A stretch of 64,000 nucleotides of DNA from NCBI RefSeq assembly GCF_000321225.1, contig NW_004450661.1, positions 267,591-331,590 on the forward strand, read 5' to 3'. The stretch comes from Odobenus rosmarus divergens. Lineage: Eukaryota > Chordata > Mammalia > Carnivora > Odobenidae. The position numbers and the translations under genes are program-made. The notes beneath the pieces were generated by a model. That model was not told where the DNA came from. It saw only the letters and a program-made list of their open reading frames with translations, and made no database searches. This document shows, piece after piece, positions 33,253 through 44,990 of this stretch; positions within the stretch are counted from its first letter, which is position 1, and each line of letters starts with the position of its first letter.

Positions 33253-33452
33253 TTTTTAAAGATTTTATTTATTTATTTATTTGACAGAGAGATTGGTAGC
33301 GAGAGAGGGAACACAAGCAGGGGGAGTGGGAGAGGGAGAAGCAGGCTTCCTGCAGAGCAGAGAGCCTGATGAGGGGCTTGATCCCAGGACCCTGGGATCA
33401 TGACCTGAGCTGAAGGCAGACGCTTAACGACTGAGCTACCCAGGCGCCCCCG
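33253..33452 (-). repeat. Carnivore SINEC element inside L2
   Basis: Reverse copy: T-run, (ATTT)n tail, GA-rich stretch, 'ccaggaccctgggatcatga', 'gagctacccaggcgccc'. The flanks cttgatgagaaattt (33238-33252) and cttgatgggaaattt (33453-33467) form a target-site duplication with one mismatch. The subfamily matches the young arctoid type. Confidence 0.95.
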
Positions 33453-33467
33453 CTTGATGGGAAATTT

Positions 33468-33800
33468 AACAGAATAGAGAGAGCTATAGACAAATAGGCA
33501 TGATTGCATTACCATAAGTATGTGGTAATAAAAAAAAAGAATCACTGGACTTCACAGCTGAGGTGACATTTGATCTGAGCTTTGAAGAATGAGTAAGATT
33601 ATGTCATCAGACAAGGTGAAAATGATCATTTCAGACACAGAAAAAAAGCATGAGAAAGCATGGGGATATGAAAATAGGTGGTCTGTTACAAGAAGTGGGA
33701 AGGACTGGTGGTGAATCTGCAAGTTGGTCTCCAACCCAGGTAGGAGGAGCCACTGGAGTTTTTAAGAAGGGAAATGACACAATCAGACTCACATTTTAGA
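33468..33800 (+). repeat. L2 LINE, right part
   Basis: 'gctgaggtgacatttgatct', 'gagctttgaagaatgagtaa' and the closing 'gaagggaaatgacacaatca' match L2 text. The young SINE interrupts it. Confidence 0.7.
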
Positions 33801-34765
33801 AAGGTAGTTTGGGCATTTGTTACCCTGCGGGAGTAATGCAGCCTAGCAAAGAAATATGTAAGTTCAAAAGTTTTAATGAATTAATATGTAGAAAAGTAAA
33901 ATAATTTGCGTACATCCCATATCTTTTGTGGTTGACATCACCAGAATGTTAGGACAGACTAACAAATGTCATGGCTTTATCTTCACCAAGCTCCAGCCAG
34001 GGCCTGACCAACACTGAATGCACAGTTCTCCAAACGTTGATCACCTGAAACCAAGCCAGTTTGGGCTGTGCGTGTCCATGAGCATAATAGAAAACTAGAT
34101 ACCTTCTTACAAAGAGGAACATTGCCCTTTTTTGGCATTAAACTTTTATGAACCTGAGTGGCTTTTGCCCAGTCAGACAACATCATCTGTGAGATTTTCA
34201 CATGGATACGCAGCTGCTGTCCAAACTTGTCAAAAATGCAGCAAATACAAGGGCAGCAGAGTCATGGTTCTTAAAAAAGCATCTACTATATGACAAAGAG
34301 GCTGGTACAGGGTACAGAGTAAAACCATCTGGCTACTAACTCAGGACCATTTTTTAAAATGTAGACCACATTCCTCTATTTAGTATGGAACGTAATGGAT
34401 ATCTAGGTGTGTTGTTGCTAGTGTTTGCTGGAATGGATGGTGCTTCCTCCTGGATGAAATGGAAGCTGGAGAGAACCAAAGGGTTTTCATCTGCTGAAGA
34501 AGAGATTTGCCTTTAAGGATTTTCATCCTCGGATTGCAGTTGGAAGAGAGATGGTAGAAGTGAGAGTGTTTATGAGGAAAATTTAGAAGAGGAGCTTAAG
34601 CCAAGATCAATGATGAATCATGGAGCCCATGAGTGAGATCCAGAGGAAACCAGTAGGAAACCGTTCTCAAAGGAAAAAAAAATTGTGACTAACCTATCTT
34701 GTCATAGTATTTTTCTTTTTATAGCTTACACAATGCTTTCGGATAGCATTGTTTATCTTTACACT
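33801..34765. other. Unique sequence, nothing recognised
   Basis: No gene or repeat family is recognised. Confidence 0.45.
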
Positions 34766-34769
34766 TTTA

Positions 34770-34940
34770 TTTTATCATAATCCTCATTTTACAGGGAGAT
34801 AAACTCACAACTCCGTGAAGTCAATGGCTCAGCCAAGTCTGCACAGCTGGTTAGTTAGCAGTGGAGCTGGAACTAAAGAGCTGATCTTCTGAGTCCCAAC
34901 TTTGTACCCTGCCCTCTGTACTACCGTCACTGTGTTATGG
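34770..34940 (-). repeat. MIR SINE
   Basis: Reverse MIR: 'ataatcctcattttacaggg', 'ctgcacagctggttagttag', 'cagtggagctggaactaaag'. Confidence 0.7.
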
Positions 34941-35772
34941 TTGTGTACAACTGTCACTGTTGTCTGAGACATCTCTGATTCCTCATGTCACGGGGAACTC
35001 AAGAAGACAGACCTAGTTGTGTATCCCTGCTAATATGCCTCAGTACGAATAAGTAGTGGTAATAGAAGGAGCCTCCTATTCCTTGGGCTGAGAGCTGGTG
35101 GAGAACGTTTGCAGCAGAAGCCAGAACCAAAAGCCTCAAAGCGCCTTGAAATTCCTGAAGGATAAAATATTAAATATTCTTTCTTTGTCCTGCAAATTGT
35201 AGGCTTAGACCTACAGCTGCCTCATTTTAACAAAGCACACTACTAATCTCAGTGCACATTCATTAGTCACCTTCCTACTACCCCCAAGAGCTAAGGAAAG
35301 GACGTCTTATCAGCAGGGAAATCACAGCTAACAGGTGAAGTAGGTGATCCAGCATCGTCTAGAAGACCTTTGGCAGAGATAAGAACGCATCACTTAATAT
35401 CCCATAACAACTAGATCTCTGTCCATAGCTTCTTGTCTATGGCACTCCTTAATGCTATGTGCTGTTCTGGAATACCGTACCTATCACTGGATGCTTACAG
35501 AAGGAGAACTAAATAAGTAAGTAAATGGCCAAGGGTGTCAGATGATTGAGCCTTTAGAAGGTCAGGGGGTAGCCCCGCACTAATGACCAATGAATATAAA
35601 AATCAATTTTTATCAGCAGCTAAGTTTTAACAGGGCTAGGCACTAATACCATTTTAAGTGAAAGCAGCATTAATTTCCTTTTATTTTGCTATAACAGACT
35701 GGATGACACCAGCTACCCTACCATGGGGTATCCTTTACTGCAGAGCAGTTCTCCACATTGAGAAAGGGGCAT
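34941..35772. other. Unique sequence, nothing recognised
   Basis: No gene or repeat family is recognised. Confidence 0.45.
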
Positions 35773-36151
35773 TTAGAAGCCACTCTGAACAGGCATTGCT
35801 CTGTCTATACATTCATTCTTAGAGCTTTCAGTGCATTTAAATTGCATTTTGCAGCAGTCGAAGGAATCAATAGCTCTTAGACTCTTTAAGGGACGAATAA
35901 TATACAAGATGGACATTTTAAGCTCTTTAGAAAATATATTCATGAGGTCATCCAGTTTCCCCTGGTACCCAATGTTGCTGGTGACATTTATTAATGTTTT
36001 TGCAGCAAACAGGAGGTGGAGTTCTCCAAAGGCTCTCATCTCTGTTCTTCCAGAAAACATTGATTTTCTTTTTTTGCAAGAATCAGGGAGAGGGGAAGGG
36101 GTAAAAAAAATACTCAAAGCAAAAAAGAAATCTCACAAAAGAATAACTTAG
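35773..36151. other. Block open on both strands, function unknown
   Basis: The minus strand is open for 114 codons (35773-36117) and the plus strand for 106 codons (35831-36151) over the same bases. Neither translation resembles a family known to me, and no repeat is recognised. No convincing pair of splice sites or promoter was identified. It may be a conserved non-coding block, or a chance opening. Confidence 0.3.
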
Positions 36152-36377
36152 CTCAAAGCTGGCTTGACAAAGTAATTCTATCTAAATAGCCTTGTGCCAC
36201 TTGATAGAGACAATTTCTCCTGATTTTCTCTTTGAACAATTTCATAGTCTTCATGAGAGATGTGCTTTAAGAATATTATGCTCTTAATGATAATGCAGGA
36301 CTTTCTACTGAATCTTCCTAGGAGTGAGAAAGGACAGCTTTATGTTATTGTGGATTTGGAAAGCGATTTAAAATTCC

Positions 36378-36399
36378 AATTAATTAAGGTTAATTAATT
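36378..36399. other. Perfect 10-base inverted repeat of TAATTA cores
   Basis: Arms aattaattaa and ttaattaatt surround a 2-base gg centre, so the site is a palindrome made of repeated TAATTA, the core bound by many homeodomain proteins. It lies just beyond the open block at 35.8-36.15 kb. Binding is not shown by the sequence. Confidence 0.6.
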
Positions 36400-37489
36400 A
36401 GATATTTGATAAAAAACACTTTGAGATGCCAAACTGGGGTGGAAATAAGTACTTCATCATGGCTGCTTGAAAGAAAATGCTGGAATGCATTTGAAAGCTC
36501 AGTCTGACTCAGGGAGGCCCGGAAGGGTTTGGGTATGTGAATTAGGGTTGAGAGAAATGGGGTCCTAGAATTTCGTTCTCCCAAAAAGGGGGAAAATTAA
36601 TTCCATGGACTCTCTTTTATTAAGTTGATGTTGTATAAGACTTCAGGCAAAGACTAACTGTGTTAGGAGGAACCAGGCATGGCGGTGGTTAGAGGATGGC
36701 ATATATAGGTAGCCATTCATCTATGCATATTTGAGACAGCTAGGTGGGGTTGAGGAGACAATGGTGTACAAAAGAGGCCCTATTTTCACCTTCACATTGC
36801 TTTCAGTTCTGCCCTAAATTGTAACAGGTGACTCACATGGTCTACCAAGGGACATTTTTTGGTCCACAAAATGTTTTTATTAGTTGTTAACATTTCAAAA
36901 TGAATAAATTTCACATGCAAACCCAGATATTTAGTTTCTCTTGAAAAATTATTACATATGACAAGGCAAGATTCCTGAATCTCCTGGAGCTCAGCAGTGA
37001 TTTGCTCCTTGAATTGATCATATATGCTGCAGTACCCCGACCCTAGACTCATATATTACCCACTGCCCTTTCCTGTGAACATTGACTTTGTCACAGTTAT
37101 TATAGACACACACACAGAATGAGAAAACACACATGTCCAATGCACAAAGTGAGGACTGAGTGAGACTTGGGTCTGAACATCTGGGAATCCTTAGCTAAGC
37201 TATTGTGACCGCTCTACACATTCCCCACATTTCATCTGGTCTTTTCTGCCAACCTTGTTTCGACACCATTGAAGACCTTCTTTCTCAAGGATCTCATACA
37301 CCCCAAAACTGTTTCAAATCACCACCCATTATTAATACTTCAGCTAGGGCTCTCCTGGACTCTGACCCTAGAAGTCTCCCCACCCTGTCCAGGAAGAAAA
37401 GACAATGCTCCCCTACTCACATATATACACCCGTGTTAACCAATGGTTAGGCGGTGAGGAGGCTGACTGGTGTTGCCTGGGCACCCAGC
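36400..37489. other. Unique sequence, nothing recognised
   Basis: No gene is recognised. Short frames on both strands are incidental. Confidence 0.45.
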
Positions 37490-37610
37490 GAGTCTCCTGC
37501 TCTTTGCCCAACTGGCTATTCTTATCCATTAGGCTTCAACTTAAATGCCAGCTTCCAAGAGAATCCATCATGACCATCCTCCTCAAAGAAGCATTGCCTT
37601 TCTGGTGTGA
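37490..37610 (+). repeat. L2 LINE fragment
   Basis: 'aggcttcaacttaaatgcca' and 'catcatgaccatcctcctca' resemble the L2 'ggtctcaactcaaatgtcacc...ttccctgaccacc' segment. Confidence 0.55.
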
Positions 37611-37623
37611 GTCTGAAGTATCA

Positions 37624-37645
37624 CAGAGAGAGAGAGAGAGAGAGA
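37624..37645. repeat. (GA)n microsatellite
   Basis: Eleven AG units in a row, simple repeat. Confidence 0.95.
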
Positions 37646-38305
37646 ACATGAGAGAACCTGAGACATTAGACAACTGGCTTCTTACCCAAGACCTCAGGAT
37701 TTCCTGAACAAGAAAAGACAATGGGGAAATGCAGGAGGGAGGCCAGCTCAGGGCTATAAGAGAGAAAGGTATATAACTGCTTCTTAGAACTAATGATTCT
37801 GTGAAAGATCCCTGCTCTGCAAAGAAGACCCATAGATTGAGGGAAGGATCCAAAGAGCCAGTCAGGCATCAAACAAAGGAGCCAGCCTTCCTTGGGGGCC
37901 ACACCGGAACTCCACTTGGGTGCGTCCCATGATCTCTGTCCTGCCTTTAAGGCCCTTTCTGTATGATGTCATTCCATTGGCCCAGAGAAAGGCAAGCTGG
38001 AACAAAGACTTCTTTCTAGAAAGGAAAATTTTTTAAAATTGATTGCTAATCAGAGTCTCCCTGTTCTTTGCTAATTTCCTCCAAAATAATATGACATTTT
38101 TATTTCTTGGGCATTGCTTGTATAGTTCTTCAAAAACAAAACAAAATAAAAATCCTTACCTTTGAAATTGACACCAAAATCCAATACATTTAGACCCTTT
38201 CTCACCTGTTAGATTCACACAATATAAGAAATAATTCCTTGAGAGGATTCTTGCCCTGGAGGTGAATCAGCATATGTGTGCAACTGGTAGATATGAAGTA
38301 AGGTG
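37646..38305. other. Unique sequence, nothing recognised
   Basis: No gene is recognised. The AT-rich segment 38030-38110 ('attgattgctaatcagag', 'tttgctaatttcctcc') is non-repetitive. Confidence 0.4.
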
Positions 38306-38309
38306 TTAC

Positions 38310-38600
38310 ATATACAATGTTGGGAATTCAGAGACTATTCAACATGTCCTGCCTCCAGAGAGCTTGTAGTCTAATTTTAGTCAAAAATAAATAAATAATG
38401 TTGTAAGATAAGAGGTAACCCATGGCTACATCAAAGAGATATTGGATAAATCATATAAACATAAATACTATGAACATTTGAAGGAAAGAGAGATGAAGTT
38501 TGAAGGGGCAGGAAAGGCTATACCAAAAAGAAAAGAGTTGAGCTGGTTATTGGAATGTGAGGAGAATCTACATGAGTTTAAAGTACAAGCAAGTACAATA
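38310..38600 (+). repeat. L2 LINE fragment
   Basis: 'ctgcctccagagagcttgta' then 'gtctaattttagtc' fits L2 ('ccctgccctcatggagcttacattctagt'), and 'ggggcaggaaaggctatacc' is another weak L2-like trace. Confidence 0.5.
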
Positions 38601-39691
38601 AGAGATGACATTCCATGGGTGAGGAGAGGGAGTGGGGGCCGTGGGGAGTTAAAGCAAAGTCAAGCAGTGCTCCCAAGCTGTAGATCCATGCCTTTTCTCA
38701 AGACTGTCCCCAGGAGGTCCTGGCTCTGCCTACTTATTACCATCCCCCAAAGTACTCCATTATTTTATTAGTTCCCCATATAAATTATTTATCTGAGAGA
38801 TTGCTGATGCTGACCAGCTCTGATAAGTAATGTCTTCTATGGGAAATGCTGCTGGAGGGACGAGGGTCTCCTGTGGCTGCCAAAACATTGAAAATCAATT
38901 TTAATTCCTTTTTGTGTGTGCGTGTGTGGATATTAAGATCTTTGAGAATGAGGGTGGTTCAGATGAAGGCTGCCCTTTCTAGGGGGTCTCCATCTGATCT
39001 ACAAATTAGATTTCTGGGGGCCACATTAGGGAAGTTGCCTGGGGATGCTACTCCTGGTGTTGTTTGTTATAAAGCAACTCATAATAACTTGACTGGGAGC
39101 AGAACATTAAAAGGTCGCCTCATTTTATCTCCAATATGCGTCCTTTGAAAAAAGTCACCTCCCAGCCACATTTGGAGAACAATTTGTTACTGTATTTACC
39201 TTCTCCTTGTCATTCAGGCTGCGCTTAGCTGTCAGAAAGATCATCACCTTCCAGACTGTTTCAAAAAGCTCATAAAAGCTTTGCACAATTACTTTTGCTT
39301 CTTTTACCAACAAATGCCTCTCTTAACTGCTCAGCTGCTGGTGGTTTCCTTGGTGTTCTATGGAGCTGCTCTGTCTGTTCTCAAAGGCTACAAATAATTG
39401 CCAATAGCATGCCCTCTTTAAGGAAAACTGAGCTGTAATAGTTAAAAATTTACAAAGCAGATAGGTAACTTGAAATTAAATGAAGTGGAGAAGGGGCTCT
39501 GATTCACTTTACAAAACATTCTTCATGTAGCTAGCATGCTTCCTTTGTGCTTTTTCTAATCTGACTCAACTTAATAGGATTCAATATGAGTCACTCTCTC
39601 CTGGGTAAAAGTAGAAATGTCACATAGATTTTACCAATCTAATGGCAACTGTGCCCTGCAGGAAGAACAGTTAATGGCAACACGGGTACAG
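38601..39691. other. Unique sequence, nothing recognised
   Basis: No gene or repeat family is recognised. The non-repetitive 39170-39480 segment contains 'aagctcataaaagctttgca', a short palindromic-looking patch. Open frames here are weak. Confidence 0.4.
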
Positions 39692-39901
39692 GGGAGCCTG
39701 GGTGGCTCAGTCAATTGAGCATCTGACTCTTGGTTTTGGCTCAGTTCATGATCTCAGGGTTGTGGGATCAAGTCACATGCTGGGCTCCACTCTTAGCAGG
39801 GAGTCTGCTTGAAATTCTCTCTGACCCTCTCCCTCTGCCCCTCCCCCACTCATTCTCTTTCTCTCTCTCTTTCTTTAATAAATAAATCTTAAAAAAAAAA
39901 A
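39692..39901 (+). repeat. Carnivore SINEC element (older type)
   Basis: The head 'gggagcctgggtggctcagt' is followed by 'ctgactcttggttttggctc', an older subfamily form. The tail is 'aataaataaatct' followed by A's. Flanks ggcaacacgggtacag and gtcaacacaggcacag give a diverged duplication. Confidence 0.92.
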
Positions 39902-39977
39902 GTCAACACAGGCACAGCATTTGACCCTGTTAGGATGAAGCTTGGGTTCATGTGTTCTGGTCTTTGATATATCTGAT

Positions 39978-40003
39978 ACACACACACACACACACACACA
40001 CAC
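39978..40003. repeat. (CA)n microsatellite
   Basis: About 13 CA units. Confidence 0.95.
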
Positions 40004-42845
40004 CTATGACTTGCCAAGTAATCTGGACAACTTTAAAGAGACTTCTGAATTCCACTTGATCTCACAAAATTTTGTGGAGCAACTACTGCATGCTTAGCAT
40101 GAAAATACCTAATAATGCTTACAACACTGCCCTGAAACGTGTGTGACTCTCTTCCTGAAGTTTTCCCACAGATGAGGTCAAGGATTCAGCTGGGAGTTTG
40201 AGCCCACAGGTATGAGCTTGGATTCTGTCCTGTGTTTTATGGACCATCTTATCCTGGAGGTGATTTGGAAGGTCTACATTCAACTTGCCTCTTTAATTCC
40301 AGGAGGAGGCAGTCTTTCTCACCCCCGCCTGAGGGTGTTCAGGTCCATGGAGCATCCTGACCACCCATGTGATACGCCAGTGTGCATCCCTCAGAGGAAA
40401 TCATGGTGAACTTGCTATGGTGGTTACTGCTTTTCATTTCTCTCCATATGTGTCTTAAAATTAAAAATTACCATTCTATCGGTGACAATTGCTTTTGGCT
40501 TCAACAGACAAATTCACAAAGGCAGTTTGGGGGTTACTTTTTCCTGTGCAAAAAGAACTCCGGAGGTAGGCTGCTGAGGAACAGTGCAGTGGCTCCAGGA
40601 CACCAGGAGAGACCAGGAGCCTTGTACCTCTGCTCAGCCACCGCAGTGAGCATCGGTCATCCTCACGGTCACACACGTCCTGGCTTCCATTCTAGAAGAC
40701 AATAGAAGAACAAGCAAGGGAGGAAGTGTGAGAATTGACTCTGTATCCCTCCCAGGACCTTTCCAGAAGTTCCATCCAGTGACTTCTGTTTACACCTCAC
40801 TGGCCAGAACTGTTCCATTCGGCCACCCCTAGGTACAAGGAGGAGCTGGGCAATTAACTAGGCTCATTGCCACCCTAAACAAAGTCAGAGTCGAATTATT
40901 AAGAAAAAAAGGCGAAAAGAGATGTCAAATAGACAATCTGCAGCATCTGCCACAAAGAGTAAGAATCCTTTGCTTTCTTTAGACCCAAACTACTGCATGA
41001 AAATTAATATATATTACAGAGGTTACAAATGAAAAATAATCACTTTTTTTGTAAGGACAGCCAGAAACTTCCATTCCCTTGTTTTTCCTTTGCTGGTCTT
41101 GCAAATTTCTTACAGTTGATATTTACTGTGGCCCAATCTAATTCATTCATTTATGAAGCTATCTCAGGCACCAGCAGAAGTCATAAACTATTCATCTCTG
41201 GAATGTTTATATTTGAGAAGGTCACAGTATTGAGTGTATGTATACCCCAAGGCCCCCTCTCCCTGTGTGAGCCCCTTGTGGCCTGGGCCTGTTATTTGCC
41301 TTTAAACAGTGAAATGAGATGTACACAGCTCAAAATACATATCGTGCTTTCCCACAAGCTCCGGAGAACTCCCAGTAGAAGAGGTTCGGCCCCTCTCAGA
41401 CTCCTGCGTTTCCTCTCTACCTCGCTTGCTCTCCCTCCCGCATTTGACCACATGCAAGTACCTGGTGACTAGAATGACTTTACTTTTCTTCATGACTTTT
41501 TCCCCACTGTAGCTATCTCTGGAATCTTAACCTCAAAATGCAGAAGAGGGGAGATTTCTGCTCCTCAGTCTTTCATTCTGAAACTCCAAATGAAAAGGGA
41601 GATTCAAGGAAAGAGATGCTGGCTTCCTGAGGAGGATTGGGCCTGGAATCACCCTCTACACCACAACGTCCTTGCTCACCCGCTCTTTGCAATGACCTTG
41701 TGGCTGAGCTCAGCATGGGATCCAGAGCACAGACGTAAATGAATGATTGCACTGATACTGGCACAGATTAGCTTTGGGGTTGAGATGGCCCATGTATCAG
41801 AAGTATAAAGAGAGAGAAATAAGAATGTGTTCATTCTATGGCACATTAACATATTATCATATTGAATCAGAACAATAACTTTGAAGAATAAAGTTGAGCC
41901 TCTTTTAGCATGAGGACAGGGAAGTTCAGCAAAGCTAAATGACTGACCCAAGTACCCGAAGCTTCTGATACTTATTACCCATACAGTTTCTCATTTCCTA
42001 AAGCAGAATGTAGAACCTCCTACCTTTTTCATGGCCTGCCCACCATCCGGGCAAGAATACCTTCCCCCGGTAAATTTGGTTTGGGGTTGAGTCTGGGTCC
42101 CACTGCTGCCTATTGCTGTGCTGCTGCCTGGCTGGTGGTCTTCCCTGCCTGCTCTCCCTAAGGCCTCCTCTGGCTGGTCAGCTCCTGGAATCCTGGGATG
42201 CGGTCTCTCTTCCTATGATGCTGCTTTCACTTCCAGGCCTCAAAGTCTCCAGGGAGAGAGGTGCTAGGAAGGCCTCTCCTCTTCAGTGCACAGAAGCCCA
42301 TACGTTGCCTCTCTTCCACCCCACACCATTCATGCTATGCTTAGTGGTGAAACAAACCATTGTCATTGAAGGCTAACAGGGATAATGTCAGGGCAATATC
42401 AGACATTCTGGAGTCATCTCCACTGCAAGGGGGCCATTGCTCCCCAAATTGTCTGGGTCTGTAGAACCCACAGCCAGTTTTCACTCAGCCTGGTCCGTTC
42501 TCCCTTCTGTCTGCAAGTGAAGAACCCACCTCCAGAAGAAATCTACTCCACCGCTATCCCCAGCCACAACACATCAAAACAACCCCTCCAGCCCCTGGGA
42601 GAATGCACCTTCTACTTTTACTATGCAGTTTTATACAGTCCACTTAACTTCCCCATTTTAGACAAGACCCAAGGCTCTGCCTTTTATGACAAAAAAAATT
42701 TTTTTTAATTAAAGTGTGTTTCTAAACAAAAGAATAATTTCCCCCTGAGGTAAATTCTGTGACTCTCTTAGAATGAGAAAAAAAGAAAAAAGTCCATCTA
42801 TATTTAGTTCCTGATTTAACAGTAAGTTCTCCTTCACTACATCTG
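40004..42845. other. Unique sequence with MIR-like traces
   Basis: No gene is recognised. Reverse MIR/L2-like pieces may lie at 40065-40210 ('agcaactactgcatgcttag') and 41860-41960 ('ttagcatgaggacaggga'). A 147-codon open frame at 41029-41472 (+) is the joint longest in the window. Its translation shows no known domain, and its later part lies in ordinary C/T-rich DNA, so I do not call it a gene. Confidence 0.4.
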
Positions 42846-42849
42846 TCTG

Positions 42850-43010
42850 GGAGCAGTGACTATGTATTCAAAGCCCCAGATTCCAATTCAAGCACTGTCA
42901 CGTGCTGTGTGATTTGGGACAAAGGCTCTCAGTTTCTATGAATAAAGACTTGGGGAGAACTAAATGATCTCTCCAAGACTTCTTCTAGCATTAAAATTCA
43001 AAAATTTCAT
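42850..43010 (+). repeat. MIR relic
   Basis: 'gtcacgtgctgtgtgatttg' with 'ggacaaaggctctcagttt' is a diverged MIR core. Confidence 0.5.
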
Positions 43011-43229
43011 TCAAAACTAAATATTTGAAAAAAAAATCAAGATTTGTATGTCTCAAGGAATATTCCCAGCTTGGGAATAAGCCTAAATTTGCCTATGAGT
43101 CCCCTCAGGCAGATGGGCAGGATTAGAGGGTTCCAACTCAATTGAACACAAAGCTATTTCAGCAACCATGGGTTCCAGCTGAGAAGCCCAGCAAGCAGGC
43201 TTCTAATAGCCTACACTGACCCCGTGGAG
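43011..43229. other. Unique sequence, nothing recognised
   Basis: No gene or repeat is recognised. A near-palindrome cccagcttggga lies near 43065. Confidence 0.45.
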
Positions 43230-43520
43230 AGTTGACTTTGCTCCCTGGGGGTGATATTGGAGAGCCGATGCCTTACAGGCAGCACAAGCAAGAATTTTAT
43301 TATTATTGGTTTTGCAATTTGTTCCCATTTTGCTGTCATTTGCCTTAGTGGCCGTGGATCTCTACATTAAGATTTCAATTCGGTTCCCCCTGGCTCCCGT
43401 GTTTTATGGAGATCACTCGTGTTTGCCGTCTTGACTGCAGTTGGTGTAGAGCCCCTGGCTGCTGTTTTGAGCATAATCAAACGTCATTTATGAAGTCCTC
43501 CTGCCACTGGAGGACTGGGG
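43230..43520. other. Candidate conserved non-coding block
   Basis: This is non-repetitive sequence with 'attattattggttttgcaat', 'gctgtcatttgccttagtgg', 'aagatttcaattcggttccc' and 'gcataatcaaacgtcattta'. The texture, with moderate GC and several CpG-containing motifs retained, resembles deeply conserved enhancers. No coding frame or repeat explains it. Confidence 0.35.
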
Positions 43521-43764
43521 GAGAGCTATGTGGCCTGTGCCTGAGCAACTCAAAGAGACAGACAGCCTTGGCAGTATGCTACTAGCTGCTGATAAATCAG
43601 CCTGAGGCTTGATTATTTCTGACCCTGGCTTGCCGGTTGTAAGTTACAGGTCACTTAAGTCGGCTCCAATGAGTTTCTTCCAGATGGGAGTGCCAGGTGC
43701 TGCCTGACAACAGAGCCGAGATCCTCTTCCTGAGTCTCTTGCCTGGAATAAGCAGACCATGGGA

Positions 43765-43985
43765 GGCAACATAGGTAGCAGAAAAAGCAATGGACTCCAA
43801 TCCTGGACAAGGTTCTAGTCCTGACTCACCCATCCTTTCACTGTGTGGCCTCCATCTGCAAAGTCATTTCTAGGGCTCCGCTTACTCATCCATAGAGCCA
43901 GGGTTTGATTAAATGATCAGAAAGGATCCTTTTACTCCAAATCATTCTTTGTCACTTTGATGTAGTACTTCGCCCTGGCAATCAT
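43765..43985 (+). repeat. MIR relic
   Basis: 'gcagaaaaagcaatggactc', 'caaggttctagtcctgactc' and 'gcttactcatccatagagcc' follow a diverged MIR from head to 3' part. Confidence 0.6.
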
Positions 43986-43989
43986 CTGT

Positions 43990-44549
43990 GTGCTTGATTC
44001 CTGACTTGTGTCCATTCTCTACTTTCTGAATCTCGCTTTATTATAATGTTCTCTTGAACTTTGTCATTCCAGTATTTGATCTTGGAATGCTTGCTATCCA
44101 CTTGGTAACTTTTCTTCCAAGCTCTTTCTCCCCTAAATGTTCTTACTAAGATCACTAATGGCTTCCATACTGCAAAATCCAATGGGCACATTTTAGTTCC
44201 TGTTCTTACTTGATATCTCAACAAATTTTGATGGAGTTGGCCACCCTTCTTTCTTAATATACTTGCTTTGATAATGTCTCACGCTCCTGGTTTTCTTCAC
44301 ACCTCACTCACTCTTCCTCCTCTATGCAACCTCCAGGTGATAAGGTTATGACACCAACTCTTACATTTTAATCTCCAGTTTAAATCTCTCTTCTGAATTC
44401 CAGATCCTTCTATGCAACTGTCGGTTTAGCTTCTCTGTTTAGAAGTTCCATGGACTCCTCAAATTCAGTGTATCTTGAACTAAATTTCTTACCTTCCTCC
44501 TGTTACCGGACCTCCAAGACCAGGTTCTTGACTCTCAATGTCATAGAAA
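43990..44549 (+). repeat. L2 LINE, left part
   Basis: L2 motifs in order: 'agatcactaatggcttccat', 'caaaatccaatgggcacatt', 'tcctgttcttacttgatatc', 'cgctcctggttttcttcaca'. It continues after an inserted LTR at about 45000. Reading frames are broken. Confidence 0.75.
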
Positions 44550-44990
44550 TGAAGACTGAACTTGAGAGAAGAAAGCAGGTAGAGTTTATTAGGGTTGGCT
44601 TGTATACGAGGGAGCCAACAAGAAGGAAGACTATAACTCTCTGATGGGGTAGCATGCAAGGCTTATAAAAGCGCTTTTCCAAAGGGTGAAGAGCTGGGAG
44701 TAGAGAATCATCTTTCAGTCCCACATTCATTATTTTGTGGTCATTACTTTTTAGTGGACACAAGACAATCACGGGTTGACTTTGTTCATGATCAACATTC
44801 TCTAAGGCTCCTGGAAAATAAAAATACTTATGCAAGCAGGCTTTAAATTGTTACTTCTAATTTCGCTCAGGCAACCATTACTCCCTAATGACTGTTCTCT
44901 CTCATGTATTCTCTTTCCCAGAAGGAGGTATTTGTCTCTAAGCATATGGAAACTTTTAATCCTTACCTCAGACCAGTGGCTTTGCAGGAG
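44550..44990 (-). repeat. Probable ERV-type solitary LTR
   Basis: Read on the minus strand there is a TATA-like cttttataagcc at about 44665-44676 and, about 75 bases downstream, aataaactct (about 44582-44591), then 'ctgctttcttctctcaagtt' and a terminus ending in 'cttca'. That order (U3, TATA box, polyadenylation signal, U5) is the layout of an ERV LTR. L2 text lies on both sides. The far end (U3 start) is approximate, and no clear duplication was found. Family unknown. Confidence 0.5.

Noticed and set aside
41029..41472. 147-codon open frame on the plus strand
   Set aside because: The translation has no known domain, the ends fit no splice-site pattern I trust, and a shorter open frame lies on the opposite strand over its 3' part.
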